In this document: in pieces, positions 17,101 through 23,867 of the stretch | Numbering within the stretch: the stretch's first letter is position 1 | Layout of the letters: the number at the start of each line of letters is the position of its first letter | NCBI GenBank assembly: GCA_964613455.1 | Contig: CAZTGS010000017.1 | Span: forward strand, 1-25,744 | DNA: 25,744 bases | Reading direction: 5' to 3' | Origin: SCGC-AAA076-P13 sp964613455 | GTDB taxonomy: Bacteria; Pseudomonadota; Gammaproteobacteria; Magnimaribacterales; D2472 | Position numbers and translations under genes: made by a program | Notes under the pieces: model-generated | Database searches by the model: none | Told to the model about the DNA's origin: nothing | The model's input: the letters and a program-made list of their open reading frames with translations, nothing else

Positions 17101-17991
17101 AGGCGAGATTGCAGTTGGATGATTGTGAGTTTCAACTTTTATGGTTGAATTTAAGGAATCTTCGATAAAGCTATATTGATTAGCAGAATCTAAATTAAGC
17201 CTTTGTACGCTAGTACCTTCAGTAATAGCTGCATTATCTTTATAAGCAGAGATAATTCCCTTTGGAGACTGCTTACTGGTCTCTTTTATGAGATCAAAAA
17301 GCGTATTATTCTTAGAAATACCGTCAATAGTCCACTTAGCATTGAATATTTTATGCCTACAATGCTCTGAATTAGCCTGCGCAAACATCATTAACTCAGC
17401 ATCTGTAGGATTTCTGGCTATTTTTGAGTAAAAATCATATAAATATTCAATCTCATCATCACTCATAGCAAAACCAAAGGATTTATTAGCTTCTATTAGA
17501 GAATTAATACCCCCATCAATAATATTTATGTGACTGACCAATCTCTGAGCATCAACATTTAAAAAATCAGCACAGTCTTCGTAACTCAAATAAATAGCTT
17601 GAGTCATTCGATCAAAAAACATCGATAAGTCTAAATCTGAATTATTAGAAAAATCTGGAATATTAAAGCCATAGAATTTTTCAACTCTATTAATATCTTG
17701 AACACCAACATTTTTAATAATATCTTCTGTCTTAGATGACCAAGGTGAAATTGTTCCTGATCTTGGGCCAACTAAAAATGAAAATGATTGAGGTGATGCA
17801 TCAGCTCCTAAAATACTTTTTAATTCTTCTAAATTTAATTCTGCATTTTTAGAAGCAAGAATATAGATTTCATTTGAGTCAATTTTAGTTTGCTGATTAT
17901 TTAATTTGTTAAAGTCGAGATTGAGTTGCTCTAATTTAGAGTTTGAGAAACTTTTCTTGCCCTGCAATATAAAGGTATTAGTCTTTGACAC
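14146..17991 (-). CDS. purL: Phosphoribosylformylglycinamidine synthase (FGAM synthase), large fused type
   Basis: 1281 residues, the proteobacterial single-chain form in which PurS-like, PurL and glutaminase parts are fused (E. coli 1295). It makes FGAM from FGAR, glutamine and ATP in purine synthesis. Landmarks are the linker-to-synthase region NSEHCRHKIF, the VETHNHPTAISPYPGAATGSGG block, the glycine-rich GGGAASS and, in the glutaminase domain, nucleophile Cys1122 in GVCNGCQ with His1246 and Glu1248 of PHPE completing the triad. The start is GTG at 17991 with GAGAG close upstream; no ATG lies nearby. It is divergent from an MltF-type lytic transglycosylase across 62 bases, a pairing also seen in E. 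coli (purL-mltF). Confidence 0.97.
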   Translation of the reverse strand: MSKTNTFILQGKKSFSNSKLEQLNLDFNKLNNQQTKIDSNEIYILASKNAELNLEELKSILGADASPQSFSFLVGPRSGTISPWSSKTEDIIKNVGVQDINRVEKFYGFNIPDFSNNSDLDLSMFFDRMTQAIYLSYEDCADFLNVDAQRLVSHINIIDGGINSLIEANKSFGFAMSDDEIEYLYDFYSKIARNPTDAELMMFAQANSEHCRHKIFNAKWTIDGISKNNTLFDLIKETSKQSPKGIISAYKDNAAITEGTSVQRLNLDSANQYSFIEDSLNSTIKVETHNHPTAISPYPGAATGSGGEIRDEGATGRGAKPKIGLVGFNVSNLRIPQLPRSWEGDEFKPERIASPLNIMIEAPIGAAAFNNEFGRPSTLGYFRSFETSFDKNNKAFGYHKPIMLAGGIGEIRDRNNFKLQIAAGYHVVVLGGPAMLIGLGGGAASSVSSGDSDEDLDFASVQRDNAEMERRCQEVINICSSQDNSFIEFIHDVGAGGLSNAIPELAKDSELGVYIELDKIPNSDKSMSPMEIWSNESQERYVMAVHPDNKEAFESICKRERCVHAFVGVTTEEKSVKLFDSKTDTYPVDVPLSMLFGDLPITDMTVSSVNAEEIRESHASDYPFSEALQKVLQHPTVASKSFLITIGDRTVGGMVARDQFVGPYQVPVSDYSMSLRSFTSNTGEVLTIGEKPTLAINNPGASMRMAMAEALCNMSGVSIKGLDEVQVSANWMAATGEEVEDVALREGVEALSKCCVDLEVSVPVGKDSLSMRTKWDEGSDELVVKSPLSGVITAMAPVNDVRVSVTPELNTHASSKLIHIKLNNNKRLAGSVFSEVTQSHYAETPDVDDINQFKQMFNSIQGLVSSNKILALHDVSDGGLITTLIEMAFTKKVGLDICIEDLDKDNLNHSLFAEEIGLVIQVDEENVDEVIAIASDNNLIAQIIGNVSSSQNITISNAASQLYEESVTVLEKGWREVSHAIQSLRDNKAIADSELNLLEDKEYTGLYAEESFDEKILETFAIHSIKPKVAVLREQGVNGQMEMAAAFTLAGFEAVDVHMQDLLDNKVNLKDFNGLAACGGFSYGDVLGAGGGWSKTILHNNLVKDQFEEFFNNESTFTLGVCNGCQMVSKLKDIIPGADYWPSFEKNLSDQFEARLAQVKVNKSNSVLLADMDGWSMPIASAHGEGYAKFKENNLDELIKSNQLALNFVNSKGNNTERYPLNPNGTVDGVTGITAADGRITIMMPHPERVFRKLQMSWKPDHWNEYSPWMQIFINAKKFTE

Positions 17992-18053
17992 TTCTCTCGG
18001 TCTGAAATATTGTATAGAACAATTATAAAGTCTTTTAAAAAAAATAATTAAAA

Positions 18054-18779
18054 ATGGGGAATATCTTTAAAAGTTTTTTCAGTATCTCAACAATTTTTTT
18101 GTTGAGTGGTTGTGATTTTTTTGACTCCGAAAAAAGACAAATGGAGCTCTGTGAAAATCAACTTATTGAGAGCTATAAAAACACCTCTCTAAATAATTTT
18201 GAACAAGATAAATTCTCAAATCTTTTTACAAATCGTTTTCCACTTTACAAAGAAATGTTTGAAGAAGCGACTAAAGAAACATTAATTAATACAGACTTAT
18301 TAGCGGCTATTTCATTTCAAGAATCTCAATGGGATCCTCGTGCAAAATCTAATATGGGTGTTAGAGGAATGATGATGGTTACCTTGGAAACTGCTGCTAT
18401 GGTTGGGGTCGAAAAGAGACTCAATCCAGAACAAAATATTAAGGGTGGTGCAAGGTATTTAGCTATTTTAAAGTCTAAAAATGTATTAGGTAAAACAACC
18501 GCAGATCAATTATCTATAACTCTAGCTAGTTATAATTTAGGCCCAACTAATATAATAAATATTGCTAAAACAATTGATAAAAATCCTAACGAAATAACCT
18601 GGTTTGATATAGAAAATAAGTTAAAAAATATTACCGGTGAGGACGTTAATCTTATTGATGTAAACGGTTACTCTCGAGGCCAACAAGCAATAGATTATGT
18701 TCATAGAGTTAAGAGTTACTACGAATTAATGGCAGCTCATTCGTGTACAAATCCTAAAGATCAATTAACTTTCTTTTAA
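18054..18779 (+). CDS. Lipoprotein lytic transglycosylase, MltF-type catalytic domain
   Basis: 241 residues. A signal peptide with lipobox LSGC puts the lipidated Cys at residue 20, so the protein is probably anchored in the outer membrane facing the periplasm. The SLT domain starts near residue 75; AAISFQESQWDP places the catalytic Glu at residue 90, and MGVRGMMMVT (101-110), GGARYLA and ASYNLGP follow in the order seen in the C-terminal half of MltF. It cuts peptidoglycan glycan strands to 1,6-anhydro ends. MltF is normally about 500 residues with an N-terminal solute-binding-like regulatory domain; here only about 50 residues separate the lipid anchor from the catalytic domain. The ATG at 18054 has no Shine-Dalgarno sequence but the lipobox supports it. 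Its last 26 bases overlap the convergent uvrB end. Confidence 0.85.
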   Translation: MGNIFKSFFSISTIFLLSGCDFFDSEKRQMELCENQLIESYKNTSLNNFEQDKFSNLFTNRFPLYKEMFEEATKETLINTDLLAAISFQESQWDPRAKSNMGVRGMMMVTLETAAMVGVEKRLNPEQNIKGGARYLAILKSKNVLGKTTADQLSITLASYNLGPTNIINIAKTIDKNPNEITWFDIENKLKNITGEDVNLIDVNGYSRGQQAIDYVHRVKSYYELMAAHSCTNPKDQLTFF

Positions 18780-20763
18780 GATATTTCATCTTATCTCTGC
18801 ACTGAGCAGCCTTCTCAAATTCCATCTCTTTTGCATAAACATACATCTGATCTTCTATCTTTTGAATGGTGTCACTTAGGTTCTCAACCGAGTCATCTTT
18901 AATCTTAAATGGTAGTGACTTTTCGATATCTTCTCTCTTGGCTTTTGCCTTTCCTTTAACAACTCTTGCACCTTCCATAATGTCTTTTACTTTCGTACTT
19001 ATAGATTTTGGAGTGATATTATTTTCGAGATTATATTTTTCTTGGATTGCTCTTCTTCTATCAGTTTCAGCAATTGCCCTTTCCATCGAACCTGTAATTT
19101 TGTCAGCATATAAAATTGCCCTACCTCTTAAATTTCTAGCAGCTCTTCCAATTGTCTGAATCATAGTTGTCTCAGATCTGAGAAATCCTTCTTTGTCTGC
19201 ATCTAAAATTGCAACCAAACTTACCTCAGGAATATCTAATCCCTCTCTTAATAAATTAATCCCAACAAGCACATCAAACTTTCCTAATCTTAAATCTCTA
19301 ATAATTTCTACACGCTCAACCGTATCTGTGTCCGAATGCATATACCTAGCCTGGATTCCATTTTCATTTAGATAATCAGTAAGATCTTCTGCCATTCTTT
19401 TTGTAAGAGTTGTGATAAGAACTCTTTCTTTAAGAGCGACCCTGTCATTGCATTCACCAATAACATCATCAATTTGAGTTGTTGCTGGTCTTATTTCTAC
19501 GTCAGGATCTGTTAATCCAGTTGGTCTAATGAGTAATTCAACGAGGTTATCTTGATGCTCTTTCTCATAACGACTTGGTGTAGCCGATACATAGACCCTT
19601 TGAGAGGCTAAAAGCTCCCATTCTTCGAACTTTAAAGGCCTATTATCCATAGCTGAAGGTAGTCTAAAGCCATATTCTACAAGGGTTTCCTTCCTCGAAC
19701 GGTCTCCTTTGTACATTGCGCCTATTTGAGGGACAGAAACGTGCGATTCATCGATAAAAACGATGGCATCTTTAGGTATATAGTCGAATAAACAAGGCGG
19801 AGACTGTCCTGGATTTCTTCCAGAAAGATACCTCGAATAGTTTTCTACTCCTTGGCAGTAACCAAGCTCTCTCATCATTTCTATATCGTAATTGGTTCTT
19901 TCTTCTAATCTTTGGGCTTCAACAAGTTTATTTATTGATCGTAAATACTCTAAACGTTCTTTTAATTCATCTTTAATACTATCAATACAATTTAATACCG
20001 TCTCTTTTGGTGTGACGTAATGAGTCTTTGGAAATATCGTAGCTCTTGGCACTTCATTAATTACAGCACCGGTTAATGGGTCGAACCAAGATAGCTTTTC
20101 AATTTCATCACCAAAGAGTTCTATTCTAAGTGCCTGACTATCAGAGTCTGCAGGATAGATATCAATGGTGTCACCTCTAACTCTAAAAGTTGCTCTTCTA
20201 AAATCTAAATCATTACGAGTATATTGAAGCGATGATAGTCGACGAAGAAAATCTCTTTGATCAATAATATCTCCCCTGTCTAAATGTACTACCATTTTTA
20301 AATAGGACTCAGGAGCTCCAAGACCGTAGATAGATGAAACAGTTGCAATAACAATAGTATCTTTTCTTTCCAATAAGGCTTTGGTTGCAGATAGTCGCAT
20401 CTGTTCTATATGCTCATTAATAGAGGCATCTTTTGCTATGTAAGTATCTGAAGTTGGTACGTAAGCTTCAGGTTGATAGTAGTCATAGTAAGAAACAAAA
20501 TACTCAACAGAGTTTTCAGGAAAGAAATCACGGAACTCACCGTAGAGCTGAGCAGCTAAAGTTTTGTTGTGCGCCATGATGATTGCAGGCCTTTGAGTTT
20601 CCTCAATTACCTTGGCCATAGTGAAGGTTTTACCGGAACCAGTTACCCCTAAAAGGGTTTGATGAAGCAATCCATCCCCTAATCCACTTACCAAACTTTT
20701 GATAGCATCAGGTTGAGATCCTGCTGGTTCAAAATTAGATACAACCTTTAGTGTTTTTGTCAT
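18754..20763 (-). CDS. uvrB: Excinuclease ABC subunit B
   Basis: 669 residues, normal for UvrB (E. coli 673), the damage-verifying helicase-like subunit of nucleotide excision repair. Walker A GVTGSGKT (39-46), the beta-hairpin region YYDYYQPEAYVP, the DEAD-box-like DESH (338-341), the helicase motif VGINLLREGLDIPEVSLV and QTIGRAARN are intact, and a UVR domain that binds UvrC ends the protein (about 630-665). Its 3' end overlaps the transglycosylase gene by 26 bases. Upstream there are only 41 bases before the divergent tRNA-Asn, and I find no LexA box in them, although E. coli uvrB has one. Confidence 0.97.
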   Translation of the reverse strand: MTKTLKVVSNFEPAGSQPDAIKSLVSGLGDGLLHQTLLGVTGSGKTFTMAKVIEETQRPAIIMAHNKTLAAQLYGEFRDFFPENSVEYFVSYYDYYQPEAYVPTSDTYIAKDASINEHIEQMRLSATKALLERKDTIVIATVSSIYGLGAPESYLKMVVHLDRGDIIDQRDFLRRLSSLQYTRNDLDFRRATFRVRGDTIDIYPADSDSQALRIELFGDEIEKLSWFDPLTGAVINEVPRATIFPKTHYVTPKETVLNCIDSIKDELKERLEYLRSINKLVEAQRLEERTNYDIEMMRELGYCQGVENYSRYLSGRNPGQSPPCLFDYIPKDAIVFIDESHVSVPQIGAMYKGDRSRKETLVEYGFRLPSAMDNRPLKFEEWELLASQRVYVSATPSRYEKEHQDNLVELLIRPTGLTDPDVEIRPATTQIDDVIGECNDRVALKERVLITTLTKRMAEDLTDYLNENGIQARYMHSDTDTVERVEIIRDLRLGKFDVLVGINLLREGLDIPEVSLVAILDADKEGFLRSETTMIQTIGRAARNLRGRAILYADKITGSMERAIAETDRRRAIQEKYNLENNITPKSISTKVKDIMEGARVVKGKAKAKREDIEKSLPFKIKDDSVENLSDTIQKIEDQMYVYAKEMEFEKAAQCRDKMKYLKRKLIDL

Positions 20764-20786
20764 TTACTTATCTGTTAAAAATTACT

Positions 20787-20792
20787 TATAAT
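20787..20792 (+). promoter_or_regulatory. tRNA-Asn promoter: perfect -10 and GC-rich discriminator
   Basis: TATAAT at 20787-20792 is followed by the GC-rich stretch GCACGTCCGCG up to the tRNA. A GC-rich discriminator is typical of stable RNA promoters under stringent control. The hexamer 17 bases upstream (TTACTT, 20764-20769) matches TTGACA poorly. Predicted start is near 20799, a leader of about six bases. Confidence 0.6.
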
Positions 20793-20804
20793 GCACGTCC
20801 GCGT

Positions 20805-20879
20805 TCCCGAATAGCTCAGCGGTAGAGCAGTTGACTGTTAATCAATTGGTCGTTGGTTCGATCCCAACTTCGGGAGCCA
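20805..20879 (+). tRNA. tRNA-Asn (anticodon GTT)
   Basis: 75 nt with encoded CCA (20877-20879). Acceptor stem TCCCGAA pairs with TTCGGGA, discriminator G at 20876. The D arm (AGCTCAGCGGTAGAGC) and the T arm with GGTTCGATCC are standard. The anticodon stem GTTGA/TCAAT holds loop CTGTTAA, anticodon GTT at 20837-20839. It stands alone between divergent uvrB and convergent ArsC-like gene; I see no repeat of its 3' end nearby that would mark an integrated element. Confidence 0.97.
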
Positions 20880-20888
20880 CTTAAGCTC

Positions 20889-21308
20889 TTATTGTACATT
20901 CATGATCATAAATTTCTTGATCAATTTAAAAAGATTTTCTCTTGTACTTGAAAAAGATATTTTCAACTGTGCTTCTGTATAAATATCATTAGCCGGATCT
21001 TCGTTTACCCAATGAAGATTTTCAGCTTTACTTGGAAGTACTGGACATACCTCTTCTGCACAAAGAGTGATTGCATAATCTAAGTTATCAATAAAATCTT
21101 TATCTAAGTCATCTATAGATTTTGAATATTGTTCACGTATATCAATACCAATATCATCCATAGTCATTACAGCATTAGGATGAACTTCACCTGAAGGTAT
21201 TGAACCTGCACTTTGTATATTATGATTTTTACCTAACATTGATTTAGCTAAGCCTTCAGCCATCTGACTTCTAGCTGAGTTAGCAACACATAAAAAAAGT
21301 ATATTCAT
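20889..21308 (-). CDS. ArsC-like low-molecular-weight phosphatase / arsenate reductase (thioredoxin-coupled class)
   Basis: 139 residues, the length of the LMW protein-tyrosine-phosphatase family. The P-loop CVANSARSQ starts with nucleophile Cys7, and the NSARSQMAEG form is that of arsenate reductases of the Staphylococcus pI258/ B. subtilis class. Two further cysteines, Cys83 and Cys88 in TLCAEEVCPVLP, match the redox relay pair, and HWVNEDPAND (99-108) carries the Asp general acid (Asp105 in EDPA). It therefore probably reduces arsenate to arsenite with thioredoxin; protein-tyrosine phosphatase activity is the alternative. No arsenite pump or ArsR gene is in the window. It is divergent from the sulfotransferase across 63 bases that contain a 9-bp inverted repeat, and its end faces tRNA-Asn at 9 bases. 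Confidence 0.82.
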   Translation of the reverse strand: MNILFLCVANSARSQMAEGLAKSMLGKNHNIQSAGSIPSGEVHPNAVMTMDDIGIDIREQYSKSIDDLDKDFIDNLDYAITLCAEEVCPVLPSKAENLHWVNEDPANDIYTEAQLKISFSSTRENLFKLIKKFMIMNVQ

Positions 21309-21311
21309 AAT

Positions 21312-21339
21312 TCTTAATTGAGGATTAATTCAATTAAGA
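21312..21339. promoter_or_regulatory. Operator-like inverted repeat between divergent genes
   Basis: TCTTAATTG (21312-21320) and CAATTAAGA (21331-21339) are perfect 9-bp inverted arms with a 10-base spacer, centres 19 bases apart, about two helical turns. TTAATT also recurs in direct orientation at 21314 and 21325. It lies in the 63-base gap between the ArsC-like gene (start 21308) and the sulfotransferase gene, 3 bases from the former start. A homodimeric repressor site is one reading, a 5'-UTR hairpin another. Confidence 0.4.
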
Positions 21340-21371
21340 GTATCTTATAACTAATAGGAGTAATCAATATT

Positions 21372-22490
21372 GTGAGACAGCAATTTACAGTTAAATCTAT
21401 GCTTAGGGGGCTACATGGCAAACTAGGGGAAGACGACTACAGAGAGCCACTTGAGATTCTCATTCAATCATTAAATAAGCATAATAAATTTAACGCTTTT
21501 GGAAAAATTGCTTTCAATCATCAATTAAAAAGTAGACTTAAGACACGAAGAGATCTTTTTAAATTACATTCAGAGAATACATTTGCTAATCCTGCTGATC
21601 CGATTTTTGTAATAGGACTTCCTAGGTCTGGGACTACCCTACTATTTAATCTTCTGGCCCTTGATAAGTCTCATAGGTCTCCTAAATACTGGGAGATAAT
21701 GAACCCCTTTCCTTTAGCAAAAACTTCAAAGGATAAGCAAAAAAAAATAAGAAAGGTTAATAGAGATTTAAAGCTAGCTAAAACTCTAATACCTAAGTTA
21801 AGAGCTATGCATACCATAAGAGCTGAGACACCTGAAGAATGTGAGCAAATTGCTACTATGAATGTAAGAAGTTTTGTTTATATGTGCATGGCGGATGTTC
21901 CAGAATATATAGATTATTTAAAAGACTCTTCTTTCGATTCGGTGTTTATGTGGCATAAAAGATTTTTACAGGCATTAGAAATTAATGGCAGACCTAAAAG
22001 ATGGCTTTTAAAGGATCCAAGTCATATTGGTCACCTTCCAGAGATACTAAAAGTCTACCCAAATGCTAAATTCATTCATATTCATAGAGATCCAACTGAA
22101 TCAGTGGGCTCTTTTTGCAGTCTTACAAAAAATATAAGATCAGCCTTTTCTAAAAAAGTTAACACTGAAGACATCGGTGAAACCGTAATAGATTTTTGGA
22201 TGCATAATTTAAATAAAGGTATGGAGGATAGAAAAAAACTAACATCTGATCAAATTATAGATATTAGTTATAAAGATTTCATTACAAGTCCTCTCGATCA
22301 AATTAAAAATTCTTATTCTCAACTTGGATTTGATATGACAATTGAAACTGAAAATAATATTGAAAACTTCCTTTCACAAGATAAAGATAAGTCTAAAGAA
22401 ACCCATCGATATTCCTTAAATGAATTTGGTCTAAATGAAGATAAAGTCAGAGATCAATTTAGAGACTACATGCTTAACTATGATTTTTAA
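21372..22490 (+). CDS. PAPS-dependent sulfotransferase family protein
   Basis: 372 residues. The 5'-phosphosulfate loop GLPRSGTTLLFN (82-94) and the 3'-phosphate region FIHIHRDPTESVGSF (234-248) are both clear, as is WLLKDPSHIGHL (211-222), typical of the Sulfotransfer_3 family. It would move sulfate from PAPS to an acceptor hydroxyl or amine, perhaps a glycan or small molecule; the acceptor is unknown. There is no signal peptide, so it is cytoplasmic. The start is GTG at 21372, with AGGAG (21356-21360) 11 bases upstream, a longer spacing than ideal; the next candidate, Met10, lacks a better site. It is divergent from the ArsC-like gene. No PAPS synthesis genes (cysD, cysN, cysC) are in the window. 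Confidence 0.83.
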   Translation: MRQQFTVKSMLRGLHGKLGEDDYREPLEILIQSLNKHNKFNAFGKIAFNHQLKSRLKTRRDLFKLHSENTFANPADPIFVIGLPRSGTTLLFNLLALDKSHRSPKYWEIMNPFPLAKTSKDKQKKIRKVNRDLKLAKTLIPKLRAMHTIRAETPEECEQIATMNVRSFVYMCMADVPEYIDYLKDSSFDSVFMWHKRFLQALEINGRPKRWLLKDPSHIGHLPEILKVYPNAKFIHIHRDPTESVGSFCSLTKNIRSAFSKKVNTEDIGETVIDFWMHNLNKGMEDRKKLTSDQIIDISYKDFITSPLDQIKNSYSQLGFDMTIETENNIENFLSQDKDKSKETHRYSLNEFGLNEDKVRDQFRDYMLNYDF

Positions 22491-22499
22491 TGATAAAAT
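22491..22499 (+). promoter_or_regulatory. Candidate extended -10 promoter for the cyclophilin-lpxH pair
   Basis: TGATAAAAT (22491-22499) is a TG-N plus a five-of-six match to TATAAT, directly after the sulfotransferase stop. No good -35 is seen, which extended -10 promoters can do without. A start near 22506 would give a leader of about 20 bases to the GTG at 22527. Confidence 0.4.
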
Positions 22500-22526
22500 C
22501 GACCTTTTAAATATAAAGCTAAATCT

Positions 22527-23147
22527 GTGAAAAATAAGAATGTATTAAAACTAGTTTTCTGTACTTTTGCCCTAGCATTTGTGCTCAATTCTTGTTCTAA
22601 GAAAAGCGATGAAGCTGTAATGCCAATTATTGAGGAGACGAGCATGACACAAATAACTATTAAAACTTCCGTTGGAGATATTCATCTTGAATTAGACGGT
22701 GAAAAAGCACCTATTACTGTTGAAAACTTTGTAACAATAGCTAAGTCTGGCTACTATGACGGAACTATCTTTCACAGAGTTATTAATGGCTTTATGGTTC
22801 AAGGCGGCGGTTTAAATGCCGATATGAGCAATAAGTCTAGCGGCACTGCTCCTATCCAAAACGAAGCAAACAACGGCCTAATGAATGATCGCGGAACGGT
22901 TGCTATGGCAAGAACAGGTGAACCTCATTCAGCTACAGGGCAATTCTTTATTAATCATAACGATAACGCTTTTCTTAATCATACTGGAGAAAACCCTCAA
23001 GGCTGGGGTTATGCTGTATTTGGTAAAGTAACTGAAGGTATGGACGTTGTAGATGCTATTGCAGATGTTGCAACTGGTTCTTCTGGTGGACATCAAGACG
23101 TACCGTTAGAAGTTATTACAATTGAATCGGTAACTGTTGCTGAATGA
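22527..23147 (+). CDS. ppiB: Peptidyl-prolyl cis-trans isomerase (cyclophilin), lipoprotein form with possible internal start
   Basis: 206 residues from a GTG start. Residues 1-23 look like a lipoprotein signal: basic KNKNVLK, a hydrophobic core VFCTFALAFVL and lipobox LNSC (Cys23), followed by a short polar linker. The cyclophilin domain begins at about residue 41: FHRVINGFMVQGG (82-94) has the catalytic Arg83, then MARTGEPHSATGQFFIN and the WGYAVFGKV stretch. It speeds proline isomerisation in protein folding. A second start is striking: ATG at 22644 (Met40) follows GAGGAG (22632-22637) with a 6-base spacing and would give a 167-residue cytoplasmic protein the size of E. coli PpiB. The GTG start has no comparable site. 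Both products may be made. The end overlaps lpxH by 4 bases (ATGA); the ppiB-lpxH order is also seen in E. coli. Confidence 0.88.
   Translation: MKNKNVLKLVFCTFALAFVLNSCSKKSDEAVMPIIEETSMTQITIKTSVGDIHLELDGEKAPITVENFVTIAKSGYYDGTIFHRVINGFMVQGGGLNADMSNKSSGTAPIQNEANNGLMNDRGTVAMARTGEPHSATGQFFINHNDNAFLNHTGENPQGWGYAVFGKVTEGMDVVDAIADVATGSSGGHQDVPLEVITIESVTVAE
22632..22646 (+). promoter_or_regulatory. Strong internal Shine-Dalgarno and ATG inside the cyclophilin gene
   Basis: GAGGAG (22632-22637), six bases, then ATG (22644-22646) in the cyclophilin frame. It is the best ribosome binding site in this part of the window and lies exactly at the boundary between the lipoprotein leader and the cyclophilin domain. 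The same bases encode Glu-Glu-Thr-Ser-Met, so chance cannot be excluded. Confidence 0.5.
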
Positions 23148-23857
23148 AGCCACGCTTTATCTCAGATATACATTTAAGCGAAACTCAACCCGAACTTACT
23201 CAAGCCTTTTTTAAATTCTTAAATGAATCTAAAGAGGCTTGTACTCATCTTTATATACTCGGCGATCTCTTTGAAAGCTGGATTGGCGACGATGATGACA
23301 CCCCTCTTTATCAAGAAATAAAAAATGCCCTTCTTGCATTTACAACCAATGGCCCTGAAACCTTTTTTATTCATGGCAATAGAGATTTTCTAATTGGCAA
23401 CGACTTTGCCAAAGATACAGGCATAACTATTTTGCCTGACCCATACTCCTTAGACATAAACGGACAAAAGGTTGTTCTAAGTCATGGTGATTTCTTATGC
23501 ACCGATGATGTTGATTACATAGCATTTAGAGATCAAGTTCGTACTGAAGAATGGCAGGTTAACTTTCTTCAAAAAGATTTATCTGAACGAAAAGAGATTG
23601 CAGCAGCAATGAGGAATGCTAGCCAAGAGGCAACGGCCGAAAAGTCTAATGCTATTACCGACGTAAACCCCCTGGCTGTTGAAAACTTTATGAATAAACA
23701 CAAGCCAAGTCTTTTTATACACGGTCATACTCATAGACCTGACACCCATCATGTCAACTCATTTACAAGAATCGTCCTTGGTGATTGGGGATCTTATGGA
23801 TGGTTCTTATCAATTGATGACCAAGAATTTAGTCTAGAAAAATTTTCTATCTCCTAA
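23144..23857 (+). CDS. lpxH: UDP-2,3-diacylglucosamine diphosphatase
   Basis: 237 residues, the usual LpxH length (E. coli 240). It hydrolyses UDP-2,3-diacylglucosamine to lipid X and UMP, a lipid A step at the inner membrane's cytoplasmic face. The calcineurin-like phosphoesterase ligands are all there: Asp8 and His10 (SDIHL), Asp41 (GDLFESWIGDD), Asn79 in HGNRD, His114 (SHGD), and His195 with His197 in GHTHRP. The ATG lies within the ATGA overlap with the cyclophilin stop, so translation is likely coupled. It ends 10 bases from a convergent unknown gene. It shows that the host has lipid A and thus an outer membrane. Confidence 0.95.
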   Translation: MKPRFISDIHLSETQPELTQAFFKFLNESKEACTHLYILGDLFESWIGDDDDTPLYQEIKNALLAFTTNGPETFFIHGNRDFLIGNDFAKDTGITILPDPYSLDINGQKVVLSHGDFLCTDDVDYIAFRDQVRTEEWQVNFLQKDLSERKEIAAAMRNASQEATAEKSNAITDVNPLAVENFMNKHKPSLFIHGHTHRPDTHHVNSFTRIVLGDWGSYGWFLSIDDQEFSLEKFSIS

Positions 23858-23867
23858 ATTTTTGTAA

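Noticed and set aside
20805..22490. Possible integrated island at the 3' end of tRNA-Asn
   Set aside because: No integrase and no second copy of the tRNA 3' end were seen; the adjacent genes match the window in base use.
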